Source: Hanleya hanleyi
Taxonomy: Eukaryota; Mollusca; Polyplacophora; Lepidopleurida; Hanleyidae
DNA length: 64,000 bases
Direction: 5' to 3'
NCBI GenBank assembly: GCA_036873755.1
Contig: JAVTVY010018946.1
Location: forward strand, 1 to 64,000
Shown: one piece after another, positions 35,601 to 43,780 of the stretch
Layout of the letters: each line of letters opens with the position of its first letter
Position numbering within the stretch: the stretch's first letter is position 1
Notes under the pieces: model-generated
Seen by the model: only the letters and a program-made list of their open reading frames with translations
What the model was told of the DNA's origin: nothing
Databases searched by the model: none
Made by a program: the position numbers and the translations under genes

Positions 35601-37160
35601 AGAACAATGCATCAGTGACACGGGACTGAGGTAGGAACTTCCCTGTATTATTGGCAATGATTAGCTGGACGAGTATGATATCATTCCATCTTGAATTTTA
35701 TTATATACAATATATGTACAATGTTGGAAGCCCGGCTCTGAACAATTAAATTCAAAAGATGTCATATACTATATATTTACTGTCCAAGGCTTGATTACTA
35801 TGAAGCATGTGTGATGACAAGGGCGAGTTTACCTCAATGATCTTGAGTTTTTCTGAGCGGGCCTTATCCACGACACCTTGTTTGAATGCATCCCTTCTGT
35901 CTCGTCGAAGGCGGCTGTGACAAGTAGACGCCGAGGATAAAAACGCATGATGACCTCTTCCTACTGTCAATAATACCCTCTCTACCCCATCTGTGGGAAC
36001 ACAAACCAATGAGATTTGCTACAAAATGATTTTGAAAATTTGAATCCACCAATAAGCAGTTTTGTAGTATGAACAAATCCCATGCACTCGAGCTTTAGTA
36101 AAAGCCAGATACAGGTGTGACATAAGCTTATATTGCAGATATATTGCATGAACAACATTGGAAATATTTTAAATGTATAATTTGACCAAGAAAAAATGTG
36201 TCAAGATCACCTATTTTCAATAGGCTTCTGGTTCATAGCTAACTCATAATGCAGTATGAAATAGGAAAGCCTGTCTATAGCTTTTCAAGAGATATCGTAT
36301 TAAGAAGGATGACTGATGGACGACGGTGCTGAGGCCAATATCTCATTAGCTAAAAATTTGGCAGAGGAGTTCAAAGCGAACCTTAAGCACCAGTGTGACC
36401 GTGGTCAACTGCAATTCTACCTTAATAAAACAACTCATATTAAAACAACTCATAATAACCATGATAACTCGGACACTCTGGTGGCTAAAACTTAAAACAG
36501 ATGACGACTAATACTTGTGTCATGCATTAATCTTGATTTCAACCAGTGAGAGTGCTTGATAGAAATGCTCGACTAGGACAGGATTCATTCAAAATAGGGC
36601 ATCTGATCAGAAAGTGAACTCCCCATAAATATATTTGAATACAGTAGGGGAAAAATTTAAACTGTTTACCTGGAATTTTTGGAGATAAAATACATGTATT
36701 TCTTAAATTTGACCTTGAATACACATCTTTTTTTAACAATCATGATAATTGCAAATCTTCTGGGTTTTTTTACATTCTATGAGCATCAAAATTTTTAACA
36801 GGGAATCTCAATACAGTTTATGCCATCTCATTGAGCAAAACTAAACTTCAATTTTGCATACTGGGATTTAGCTATTTGGCATAACTTATTATATAGAAAG
36901 AAAACTTTATTGTACTATTACGCCCAATGTAGGCCAAAATGTACAAGTCTAACATACAATATATGTATTTCACCTGCATGTCTAGATTTAAGCAGCAGAG
37001 TAGAAGCGTCAACTTTAGGTTTAGGTTTGGATGTCCTCTTCCACTGCTCATAGTCACTGAAATCCACATTGAACTGGCCACCTAGAGTCTGTAAGAGCTC
37101 ATCTTGACCAAATTGTGTCCGGTCTATTTTTCCAGCAGCTCGTCTCCCCCACCCTGCCAT
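17461..37160 (-). CDS. C20orf96: C20orf96-like (DUF4618) coiled-coil protein, 11 coding exons
   Basis: Eleven coding exons, all GT-AG, join on the minus strand: 37160-36974, 36238-36211, 35914-35833, 35625-35580, 32414-32323, 29384-29285, 28595-28438, 28031-27954, 25657-25556, 22885-22820 and 17607-17461. Phases agree at every junction and no internal stop occurs. The predicted product has 361 residues; the human family member has about 363 by memory. By-eye matches to the human protein include the N-terminal DY-xx-W-K segment, an LRxR-type stretch before the main coil, and the K/H-EY-x-x-K motif followed by a second coil. Most of the chain after residue 75 is heptad-like and charged, with no signal peptide or membrane segment. 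The cellular role of this family is not established as far as I know. The family call is firm. The 28-nt exon is the least certain piece, and residues between it and exon 1 may be missing. Confidence 0.85.
17780..18600 (-). repeat. Tandem repeat array, about 165-190 bp units (part 1)
   Basis: At least four diverged units contain TAATTTGGACAAAAATTAAT, CATCTCATAAATAGCACAGG, CACATCCTCTAATCATA and CTTTCTATGTACAGGTGTAC. The same unit returns at 20250-20890. The array lies within the last intron of the C20orf96-like gene. Confidence 0.7.
18660..20235 (+). repeat. Minisatellite with period about 32 bp, interrupted by an insertion
   Basis: The unit is close to GGGATTACTGCTGGATAGGT plus CAGTCCCATGT. 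Units run from about 18760 to 18987 and 19791 to 20235, separated by an inserted hAT-like element. The long open frames at 18811 and 19501 are read through this array and the insert and are not genes. Confidence 0.85.
18988..19790. mobile_element. hAT-like non-autonomous element inserted in the minisatellite
   Basis: The ends are CAGAGTTTGAATTT at the left and AAATTCGAACACTG at the right, a terminal inverted repeat of the CAG-x-GTT-x-GAATTT type. CTGCTGGA occurs immediately left and again at the right junction; because the target is itself a CTG-containing repeat, the target duplication is ambiguous at 5-8 bp. Subterminal ACTGGT/ACCAGT motifs recur. No transposase is encoded. Confidence 0.6.
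20250..20900 (-). repeat. Tandem repeat array, about 165-190 bp units (part 2)
   Basis: This continues the unit type seen at 17780-18600, on the other side of the minisatellite. Three to four units are present. Confidence 0.7.
20901..21944. other. Intron sequence, nothing recognised
   Basis: The stretch lies in the last intron of the C20orf96-like gene. No repeats or exon-like blocks were identified. Confidence 0.4.
21949..22700. mobile_element. 752-bp MITE with 22-bp TIRs and TTAA target duplication
   Basis: Perfect inverted ends GGGAGTAGAGGACGTTCATTTC are flanked on both sides by TTAA (21945-21948 and 22701-22704). A diverged relative begins at 63374. TTAA duplication is typical of piggyBac-type insertion, although the ends lack the usual CCC start. 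No transposase is present. Confidence 0.8.
22820..22885 (-). CDS. C20orf96: C20orf96-like gene, coding exon 10
   Basis: This 66-nt exon (22 codons, phase 0-0) has acceptor ttttatttgcag and donor AAAAAG|gtagtt. It encodes VAIDLMHPSLKDMALQNMVM plus KK. A TTAA-flanked MITE ends 116 bp beyond its donor, in the next intron. Confidence 0.8.
22886..25555. other. Intron sequence, no gene seen
   Basis: The stretch holds a poly-G run (about 23393-23415) and a GGAGGAAGCCGGAGTACCCG stretch of a kind common in marine invertebrate introns. No exon was identified. Confidence 0.4.
25556..25657 (-). CDS. C20orf96: C20orf96-like gene, coding exon 9
   Basis: This 102-nt exon (34 codons, phase 0-0) has acceptor ctgatattttccag and donor ACAGAG|gtatta. 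It encodes EDQEELEHIIRAELDKFEKK and a short Gln/Thr/Glu tail, matching human QDELDDLGEMRRK by position. A 491-bp MITE lies just upstream in the transcript, in the intron before this exon. Confidence 0.85.
25858..26348. mobile_element. 491-bp foldback MITE
   Basis: The ends CTTTAAAGGTGAAATGCAAA and, inverted, TTTGCATTTCATCTTTAAAG differ at one position in 20. Inner segments are also inverted (TCGCTTATCT near 26035 against AGATAAGCGA near 26152). It lies in the intron between exons 9 and 8 of the C20orf96-like gene. Confidence 0.7.
27300..27940. other. Intron sequence with unassigned opposing open frames
   Basis: A 136-codon plus-strand frame (27528-27938) and a 121-codon minus-strand frame (27901-27536) overlap almost completely. 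Neither shows a recognisable domain or splice context. A short CTAACCCTAAC stretch near 27421 is too brief to be telomeric. This is possibly an old repeat. Confidence 0.3.
27954..28031 (-). CDS. C20orf96: C20orf96-like gene, coding exon 8 with the KEYPVK motif
   Basis: This 78-nt exon (26 codons, phase 0-0) has acceptor gtgttcttgtag and donor AACCAG|gtaggt. It encodes DKEYPVKAMRIGDLQKELE followed by ELNVNNQ. The human protein reads MDHEYSIKS at this point, the clearest single match supporting the family assignment. Confidence 0.88.
28094..28243. mobile_element. Fold-back SINE insertion with 12-bp target duplication
   Basis: A 150-bp insert is flanked by AATGCAGGACAG at 28082-28093 and 28244-28255. 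It begins with the SINE head GGTGAGTGAGTGAATAGGGT and then forms a near-perfect hairpin: CATTTTTTCAGGTATATCAC at 28130 is inverted at the right end, with arms of about 50 bp and a loop of about 14. It lies in the intron between exons 8 and 7. Confidence 0.85.
28438..28595 (-). CDS. C20orf96: C20orf96-like gene, coding exon 7
   Basis: This 158-nt exon is the longest internal exon. Its acceptor is acacaagctag and its donor CTATAAG|gtgatc. It encodes the core of the domain, from DIVQSRNLEFLACVEALNK to LKELQVLQSYK, which leads into the family's (H/K)EY motif in the next exon. A closer AG (gtgcag before 28584) would break the phase. Confidence 0.85.
28961..29198. repeat. Two-copy tandem repeat, period about 119 bp
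   Basis: ACTAACAACGACACTATATG at 28962 recurs as ACTAACAACAACACTATATG at 29081. The units share most of their length through TTGATAGATC and AAAATATTACTGTAA. They lie in an intron about 90 bp downstream of exon 6. Confidence 0.8.
29285..29384 (-). CDS. C20orf96: C20orf96-like gene, coding exon 6
   Basis: This 100-nt exon lies between acceptor cattttcatttcag and donor TATCAG|gttggt. It encodes 33 codons plus one base, starting SGISNLTNLFSKEIENAQ, in coiled-coil register. Only one of its three frames is open. Confidence 0.82.
29838..30012. repeat. Perfect 26-bp inverted repeat enclosing a 57-bp tandem duplication
   Basis: The arms are 29838-29863 and 29987-30012 (TGTCACAAAAATATGACACC...) and match without error. 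Between them a 57-bp unit starting AACTCAAAATTGATACTTTT is repeated twice, at 29866 and 29923. Confidence 0.85.
30325..31675. repeat. Duplicated intron segment, copy 1 (carries a pogo-like insertion)
   Basis: 30325-30768 and 31576-31675 match 34995-35578 in the same order, for example GGCATGGTAATGGAGG against GGCGTGGTAATGGAGG and AAGGTATGGGGTGTG against AAAGTATGGGGTGTG. The only large difference is the element at 30769-31575. Confidence 0.75.
30769..31575 (-). mobile_element. pogo/Tc1-like element with decayed DDE transposase fragment
   Basis: The ends are TA-CTGTAAAACATG and CATGTTTTACAG-TA, so TA flanks the inverted repeats. Inside are several ATGAAACTTTCGCGAT copies and a perfect palindrome (30778-30864). 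The minus-strand frame 31227-31045 reads IVIFDVFKAHRDGDEDFL followed by ..NGFKCVFAPA, which resembles the DDE domain of pogo-type transposases (a D-VF-x-x-H/Q box before a V-P-A/P-N box). The frame is broken upstream (31441-31235) and only part of the domain survives. The paralogous segment near 35485 holds a single TA, the likely empty site. Confidence 0.65.
31676..32322. other. Intron sequence, nothing recognised
   Basis: No exon, repeat or motif was identified. Confidence 0.4.
32323..32414 (-). CDS. C20orf96: C20orf96-like gene, coding exon 5
   Basis: This 92-nt exon has acceptor attagtag and donor TACCGG|gtaagt. It encodes D-NMKLREEIDNDEE... through LRKYERYR, a charged coiled-coil segment. 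Three other AG dinucleotides lie just upstream, but only the AG before position 32414 gives the phase set by the 46-nt exon. Confidence 0.8.
32551..34225. mobile_element. GGCCATCC MITE split by a nested HINE element
   Basis: The left arm GGCCATCCACAATAATATTT and right arm AAATTTATTGTGGATGGCC-like are inverted and match the uninterrupted copy at 45490-45754. TGA precedes the left end and follows the right end, a possible 3-bp target duplication. The inner 32664-34124 is a family A HINE. Confidence 0.75.
32664..34124 (-). mobile_element. Family A Helentron/HINE-like element, copy 2 (1461 bp, minus)
   Basis: This is the same element as 8825-10792 in opposite orientation, with identical end motifs (GATAGTGCCACGGCACT at 32664 and GGCCCAGATGAGCT at the other end). 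About seven internal units have a 157-bp period. It lacks the 350-bp block seen inside copy 1. Repeated frames of 60-75 codons such as MVHRFPLGSSCARYL come from the repeat unit and are not genes. Confidence 0.8.
34995..35578. repeat. Duplicated intron segment, copy 2 (empty site)
   Basis: This is the paralogue of 30325-31675 without the pogo-like insertion. It ends immediately beside the 46-nt exon at 35580. Confidence 0.7.
35580..35625 (-). CDS. C20orf96: C20orf96-like gene, 46-nt coding exon 4
   Basis: This micro-exon has acceptor ttcctacctcag and a consensus donor GTGG|gtaagta. It starts in phase 0 and ends with one base, which is what the flanking exons need. It encodes SRVTDALFLVRCFLV plus the first base of an Asp codon. 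The matching human stretch has the same R...L..R..FL spacing. It sits at the very edge of a duplicated intron segment (about 34995-35578). Confidence 0.75.
35833..35914 (-). CDS. C20orf96: C20orf96-like gene, coding exon 3
   Basis: This 82-nt exon lies between the acceptor ctacttgtcacag and the donor ATTGAG|gtaaac. It encodes a strongly basic then heptad-like stretch beginning RLRRDRRDAFKQG and ending EKLKIIE. It aligns by eye with the HRRRK cluster of human C20orf96. A second frame is also open, but its composition is not coil-like and it does not fit the neighbouring phases. Confidence 0.75.
36211..36238 (-). CDS. C20orf96: C20orf96-like gene, candidate 28-nt micro-exon 2
   Basis: Exon 1 ends in phase 1 and the exon at 35914 needs two preceding bases, so an exon of length 3n+1 is required between them. 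The segment 36238-36211, with acceptor gagttag and donor AATAG|gtgatc, fits exactly. It reads A-MNQKPIEN-S, and human C20orf96 has a similar Q-P-K-N-P stretch here, just before its basic HRRRK cluster. The acceptor tract is weak. Another exon could replace or accompany it. Confidence 0.5.
36974..37160 (-). CDS. C20orf96: C20orf96-like gene, coding exon 1 (start codon)
   Basis: The exon begins at 37177 after the acceptor tttactgtttcag, so a 5' UTR exon must lie upstream. The start is ATG at 37160-37158 in a good context (aaggATGG). It encodes 62 codons plus one base: MAGWGRRAAG at the N-terminus, then an acidic DFSDYEQWK segment and a basic-proline run (KRTSKPKPK). This DY-xx-W segment matches the N-terminal region of human C20orf96. 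The donor is CAG|gtgaaa. Reading further upstream in frame only translates intron, so the longer open frame starting at 37202 is not used. Confidence 0.8.
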
Positions 37161-37784
37161 CCTTGTATTGGATCTGGCTGAAACAGTAAAAGGATTTGAC
37201 ATATATTCTTATGACATATATGCCCATGTTGAAGAATTAAGAAAACATTATTGTAACAATATTCTGTCGGCAGGATATTTTTACTCTATACTTCTTTTTA
37301 TAAATGCACTTCGACAGTGAACAAAATATATAAGGGCAATTTTCACTATATTTCAAGTTGATCTCTGGACAAAGCTGTCTGGCTGCACCGACACCTGGTT
37401 GGCTGCCTGAGATCCAGTTCGTCATTCCGAGCGCTTCCCTGCGTCTTCAACCCAGAATATACTTTTAATCAATGATAACTGGGAAATTTTCGACTGAAGG
37501 AAGCCAGGGTTATTATAAATGGAAGCTTATTGGTCTTTTCTTGGAATGGTGGGAATATTTTATCCATATTGTCATATTTACCCCAATTATCAATAGTAGA
37601 AAAATCTACTCCATGTACAAACATAGCGGAGAGATCATAAGATCCACCTGAAGCTCAGGGTGGCCCACTTGGCATGCACCAGTGTCGCCAAACACTGGAG
37701 CAAGACAGCATTGTCCAAGGATTAATCTGGGATCTCCCCATTGCAAATGCAACTGAGACAGCTCTGTTTGAGCACAGATTCTCC

Positions 37785-38587
37785 TTAGTTCAACAAGCTA
37801 AACCCTACAGACATTTAATTTTGTGATATTAACAACATAGGGTTTAGCCGTTGAACCAAAAATTCCTATCGCAAAATTTTCCGCCTCCCGATCTAGGTAA
37901 CATCAGGTGGATTTGCGCTCATAAAAATCGATAATACCTAACGCTTTGCACTCGTTTGGATAGAATACATATTTGCTTACTTCCCTGGCCATTTACTTCC
38001 TCCTACTAGCTCCTTTCATTTCCATAAACGGCAAAAGAAAAAATAATCATCGCACTTATCTTTCAAAAACTAAATCCGCCGCCATATTTAGAACACTCTC
38101 GCATGAATCTGATTCTCGTGCGTGAGGCTATTCTAAATTTAGGATGAAAAGACTTGGAAAAACTGAATCCGCTCAACCCAGTCGCTTAGGTAGATGAAAA
38201 TCTCATAAATTACCTTTTTCGGTATCTGCCTTCTACTATGCTTGATACCGATAGTTACAATTTTATATTCAAATGCAGATAATGTGACAGCCTTATGAAT
38301 GAGCTGTTTCCGACTTTTCATTCCACAAGCCCAAAATTAAGATCAGTCTCGTGCCACCATAGCGATATTTTCAAAATGGCTACCAATTAATTTTGGATGA
38401 TCGAGCGCGATTTATGGAAATGAAAGGAGCTGGACAGACATGACTGAGGAAATAAATGGCTATTAAATCAACCCGATGTTACCTAGATCGGGAGGCCAAA
38501 CATTTTGCGATAGGAATTTTCGTTTCGGTACCCTACGTTGTCAATATCACAAAATTAAATGTCAGTTGGTTTAGCTTGTTGAACTAA
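37785..38587. mobile_element. 803-bp hAT-type MITE with perfect 8-bp target duplication
   Basis: GATTCTCC flanks both sides (37777-37784 and 38588-38595). Terminal inverted repeats start TTAGTTCAACAAGCTAAACC and remain similar for about 130 bp, including TGACATTTAATTTTGTGATA-type and CTCCCGATCTAGGTAACATC blocks. Inner segments such as CTCCTTTCATTTCCATAAA are inverted too. The 8-bp duplication points to hAT. It sits about 0.6 kb upstream of the first coding exon of the C20orf96-like gene. Confidence 0.88.
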
Positions 38588-38595
38588 GATTCTCC

Positions 38596-40096
38596 TCAGC
38601 ATTCAAGAAAGTCAAGCAGATTTGGGAGGGTTTAGTTCGACGGCGTAGCCATAGGATGATATCTGCGCTCAATTTCATGATTTTGCTTATTTCAAGGAAA
38701 ATGATCCTAAATATCGATCATGATGATTTTGTTGTTGTTGGTGGTGATGTGAAACTCGTCTGGTTTCTTTTTGTTTCTGGCTCGAAACTTAGTCTCAAGA
38801 TATTCTTATACGACCCACGTACTGTAGTTTTTCCTTTTCTATACCTTTTCTTACAGGTGATCAGACTGTCCTCAATAGTTATTCCTAGTTTCGACTCATC
38901 TTAAAAACATCTTTACGTTATTTTCCTGAAATCAACCCCATTCCGCCATTTTACAACATTGTCATAGAAACCCACTCTTTTCTTCCCATTTTGCCCGAAG
39001 AACTCGTAACAGGGGAGGCAACTCTCAATTACTAAACTTCTTTGACTTCCCGCAAAACTAGCTGAACGACAAAACGTTTTGAAAACAATTTTGTTTTATT
39101 GTATTTTTATCATTGAACTCAAAACAAATTACCTATATTAGCTCACACATTGCCTACCCTGATTATCAAATCGTAAAACTTTTCTTGAGAACGTTTTACA
39201 CCCTGAAAACTCATCTTCACATTTCAAGTGAAGTACTACACTAGCGTTCCGTCATAACACGTGTAGTGTGTTATTGCAAGATTAGGGATATTTTAGAAGT
39301 ATAGGCTGCCGAATATTGTTGAAATAGGCGAAGGACTCACATCTCGGCAATTTCACTCTTCAGCTTTTATAATGTAAGTTAATCCGCATCATATATATAG
39401 AACTTATAGTGAGCCACCAAAAATGCAAACTTCAAGAGGAAAATCTTATCACGAATTAAATATATTTTATAATCGGAATTTACGACCCAGAGACTGCCAC
39501 CACGAGCCAGGAACCCCTGCTGTTTAGATTTATCCCACCGGTAAATTTTCGATACTGTATAATTCTCCCCGAAATATTGTTGATTTAAATCTGTAGATAT
39601 GCCCGTTACGAAATCACAGGGAAAATGGGCACAATTTCGACTAGAGTTGCTTGTCTGTTTTGTTTTTTATTTTTACTTTTTTTTTATTTTTTTTTTTTTC
39701 TTGTTTTGTTTTTTAATGTGTTTTTCTGCTCTGGTTTGCTTAGATTATTCTAATGATACTAATACACAGTTATACTCAAGGATGATAACATTTGCCTTCT
39801 CGTAAGAAATGAGTTGATTTTGAGGGCATTTTAAATTTTCTCGATAAAATAATTTTCTTAAGCACACTTTTCTCCGAAAAAATTATTCCTAGACTGAATT
39901 TATGATTTTTCATTATGAAATTAAGACTCTAAACTGTGTTTTCCAACATACTGTTCCTGTCAAATGCTATATGTTTTAAAATGGTATGCCTTTCAGTAAA
40001 ATGCAAATTTTCTACCTTGCTGAATCTACAGTTCCTCGAGTTGGTCTGGTTTAAAATAATTCTCACTATTAGTGTGCTCCCAGAGATTACAGGAAG
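38596..40096. other. No gene recognised
   Basis: A T-rich tract occurs at 39658-39720. No exon-like block was identified. Confidence 0.4.
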
Positions 40097-40212
40097 CGAA
40101 CAGAAAAAAAAACGTATGCTGATATATTGGCAATGATAAAATGTGCATTCGCAGAAAATTCAATGCACATTTTTTCATTGTCAATACATCAGTATGCGGT
40201 TTTTTCTGTTCG
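40097..40212. mobile_element. 116-bp near-palindromic foldback MITE
   Basis: Arms of about 50 bp from CGAACAG at 40097 to CTGTTCG at 40212 pair through GTATGCTGATATATTGGCAA and TTGTCAATACATCAGTATGC, leaving a loop of about 12 nt. It lies directly upstream of the retrotransposon remnant. Confidence 0.8.
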
Positions 40213-40264
40213 TGATTTATGTGAAAATTATTTTAACCCTATCTGGCTTGGGCTCTTTCGGACC

Positions 40265-41490
40265 TGTCCTGTGACGGAAAAGTATACGTATCTTGGTTGT
40301 ACTCTGAGTGCAAATGGAAATTTCTCACACAATAAGTCCGACCTTGAAAAGAAGGGACTGAAGGCCATGTACAAACTACACAAAACTTTTGCTGGTACTC
40401 CACCACCTCAACTGTAACAACAAGCTTTTTGACACTTTAATTAAACCCATTCTTCTCTATAACTCCGAAATATGGGCAACTGAACTGCTGGGCAAACTGC
40501 GAAACAATGATATCAATAAATTTTTCACATAGTTAGACTCCGAACCCTTCGAAAAAGTCCACACAAAATTTTGCAAACTAAATCTTCAAGTTGGAAAAAA
40601 TACTGTGAATATTGCCTGCAAACGGGAACTTGGACGATTTATAATAGATATCCATGCAAGCATGTTGAACTACATGCTGCATCTTGAAAACAATAACGAC
40701 CGGCCTATTCTTCAAGATGCAGTCCTCTGTAGCAAAGCACTAGAAAACGATGGAATTGGATGGCATAGCTGTTCATCATTAATGACGCAGAAAAATAATA
40801 TCAGTACTGAGGACTTACCACTGCAGTCCACTAAAAAACACATATCCCCAAAAGTAAAAGACAAATTGAAAACTATATACATACAATTCTATCAAGACAA
40901 ACTACGCGAGTCCGAAAAATTACTTCACTGCAAACATATAGAATATTCTATATCTCCTTATTTGAACTATATAAAAAATCGAAACTACAGGCAATCACTA
41001 ACTAAACTTAGGATCTGCGCACATCGGCTCGAGATAGAAACCGGCAGATATAGGAAAATAGACCGGAACAAACGATTTTGTAAACGCTGTGACAAAACAA
41101 ACAAGGTCGTTGAAGACGAGTATCATTTTGTTTGTGTATGCCCGAGTGGTAAAAAACTTCGAAACATTCTATATAATATCATCAACAAATTCTGTCACCT
41201 ATTCGGGCAACTAACTGACCTCGAAAAATTCTATTTCCTGATTAACCCACCCACCCACCTTTCCCCAACAATAGGACAGTTTATGTACGAAATGCTTCTG
41301 AAGAGATCATCACAGCTCACAGTATCTCCTGCCACTAGGACTGCTTCAACCGCCACCTAATTTATAAATTATATAATGGACTGGCTTTCCTGACTGGGGT
41401 GATTATGTCCTGTCACAATATAACTTTTATCATGTAAATGTAATATTTTATCTTAGTTTTAATATTCGTATTATAAGAATGATTGATTGA
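40265..41490 (+). pseudogene. Non-LTR retrotransposon 3' end, broken reverse transcriptase C-terminus
   Basis: The reading starts YTYLGCTLSANGNFSHNKSD and KKGLKAMYKLHKTF, the region after the catalytic domain in LINE reverse transcriptases. A frameshift near 40400 leads into NNKLFDTLIKPILLYNSEIW, and an amber codon at 40530-40532 precedes HTKFCKLNLQVGKNTVNIAC and KRELGRF. The last 251 codons (40605-41360) stay open and include a CKRCDKTNK...DEYHFVCVCP zinc-knuckle-like stretch common in invertebrate LINE ORF2 proteins. A 3' UTR with a GATTGATTGATAATT tail follows to about 41490. The 5' part, including the YADD region, is absent. It is an inactive 5'-truncated copy. Confidence 0.85.
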
Positions 41491-43390
41491 TAATTACTTT
41501 TTTGGATCAAGCTCTATCAGAAAATGCAAAAAAAAATCCAAGATGGCCGCTTTGATGACATTACTTTGATGTCTTTTTCAAAAAAGGCTCTATAGGATCC
41601 CATATAATTTCTTACACACAGGGCCTCGCGCTACTTTCCTGAGGATGCTTCCCTCCAGAGATTGATTGTCTCTAAATCCCTGTTCCCACACAGTACCAAT
41701 ACGAATTATCTCCCCTATGGCCACAGGGGGGCGCTGCGCCTGTTGCTAAGGGCAGGTCACGTGCAAAGTTCTGACAGCGCAAAATTCAACATTGATTGAC
41801 ATTGATTTCTTGAAAGAAGCAGTCTAGTTTTACGAAAAGGTAAAGATAATTTGCCTTTTATGGGTCACAGTAAGAGTTATTTTAATCATGTGTGTCAGAT
41901 TACCTGCTTGAGGTCATGGAAATACTCGCAGTTGGTTGTTTGGAAGTAAATCTACCGTGATAACACGATGAAAAGGAACATCAACTTGATCAGGTTTTGT
42001 GCAGTTTCATTCAATCATCTCAAGATCTCATCTCTTCGACTTTGATTTCCGTCCACCGTCAATAATTAATGAACGTAAAGGCGTTCGTCTCATAGCTAAA
42101 CATCCACAAAACCCTAAAATGTTATTGTTCCCAATTTAATAAAGTTGTGTAAAGAGTCAATTTTCTTGGCAAAACCCCTGGAACCAGAATAACAACAACA
42201 ACAATAGCCTCTTGGCCTGGCTTGCAGCTTTGGTACTCAGGAAGTTCATTGCAACGCATTCCACACTCATTCTCAGAATCTTGCTCTCTCCCTAGTCCTA
42301 CCTTTCTAGGTGGGTGATGCACAGCCTGACAAAATTGCGAAGAATATCACAAAAATAGGTGAATCTGAGAAGTCGTCACCAAGAAGGTGACCAGAGACTT
42401 CCCCATCAATGCATCATCACATGATTTGGTGATGGTCATCACTATTTTTGGTGGGTGAGCTAATTTCAAGTTTCGTCACTTTTGATTGGTGATGACCATC
42501 ACAAGTGATGAACTGATCTCACCATCACTCTGTCCCAAATGGGGTGTTCAGTACAATAAAGAATCTTATCTTGCCTCACCATGTAGTGGTATCATAATGA
42601 CAAGTCGCCATCATAAATAATGTCATTCAGCATTTCCTGGCTGTATACTCTCATATGATCGTGACTCATATTTCTGCTGTGAGACTTGCTCCAGCTTGAA
42701 ACATATCTATTGTAAAAGGTTTGACAATCACATGCCCCTAAACTAACCTGGAAATTGAGTTCATCCGCAGATAGAAGTCCTGGAGGGTTTGGATCTTTTT
42801 GATGCTAAATTTGACTAAATAAAGTGTTACCGCAGTCTTTCGTTTTTTTAAAAAGCAGGAATGCTGTAAATTAGCCCGCTAATATGATCCTAGGATTGTA
42901 AGTCACACTCTTGACGGCTCTTAGTATATATAGAGTTTGTTGTAAGGAGTGCTGTTTCCACTCGCCTAAATCAATTTTAGGAGTGTGCTTAGGAGTGTGG
43001 TAGTTTCACACAGCTCAAAAATGAATGACTGCAATCGTGCGTACATCAACCTAAATAACACTTTATTGACTCTATTTAACATTTCATTTGAATCATTAAC
43101 GCGAAAAACAGAATAGTAACTTACACGCTTGATCGTGTACCCTTTTAGCATAGATAAAAAAAATAGCACTCCATCAACTGTCGAAATGCGGCACGCGTGA
43201 AAAGCTCCAACCAATCATATACACAAATTTGGTGAGCGTCCGTCTTTTACCATAGATCAAGCCAATAAAAATGCATCATTATTCTAAAGAATCATATACG
43301 AATTATCTCAGACGTGCAGCTCGAGCATTTTGTATGAGATTTTAACGAAATCGGCATTGATCTTCAATCCCTACACAGGCAATTTTTCAC
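41491..43390. other. No gene recognised; GGTGATGGTCATCACC-type repeat inside
   Basis: 42370-42540 carries repeated, partly palindromic GGTGATG/CATCACC stretches related to the element at 45798-46188. Nothing else was identified. Confidence 0.4.
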
Positions 43391-43780
43391 AGACATGCAT
43401 GTACTGAGCTGTACACTACTGAACGGTACTGCATGTAAAGGCCCACCATACATGTAGGTACTGAGCTCAACTGAACAGTTCCTGTGTGATAATCACAGGT
43501 CAGAACTGAACTGAGCAGTACATGCCAGTTCCAAGTGGTAACTGACCAGTACTGTACAGCACAGTAACAGGTTGGTTACTGTTCAGTTACAATGCCGTAC
43601 TTTTCAGTCCTGTTCTTTGTGGTACAATACGGTATCCAATCAGTACTGACCAGTTACTGAGTGGTACTGTGTAGATACGGGTCAGTACTGACTGGTACTG
43701 TACTGAGGTGTACCGTTTTGGGCCCTTCCTTGCGGTTACCATTCAGTTACCACACGGTACCAACATGTAAAAATCTGGCT
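43390..43780. repeat. Degenerate GTACTG/CAGTAC-rich repeat region
   Basis: Numerous short inverted GGTACTG, CAGTTACC and TACTGACCAGT motifs recur over 390 bp without a fixed period, as in an old foldback element. Confidence 0.55.

Noticed and set aside
36651..36740. Candidate exon on the minus strand ending CCAAAAATTCCAG|gtaaac
   Set aside because: It has a good donor, but no acceptor gives the phases needed between exon 1 and exon 3; the 28-nt segment at 36211-36238 fits instead.
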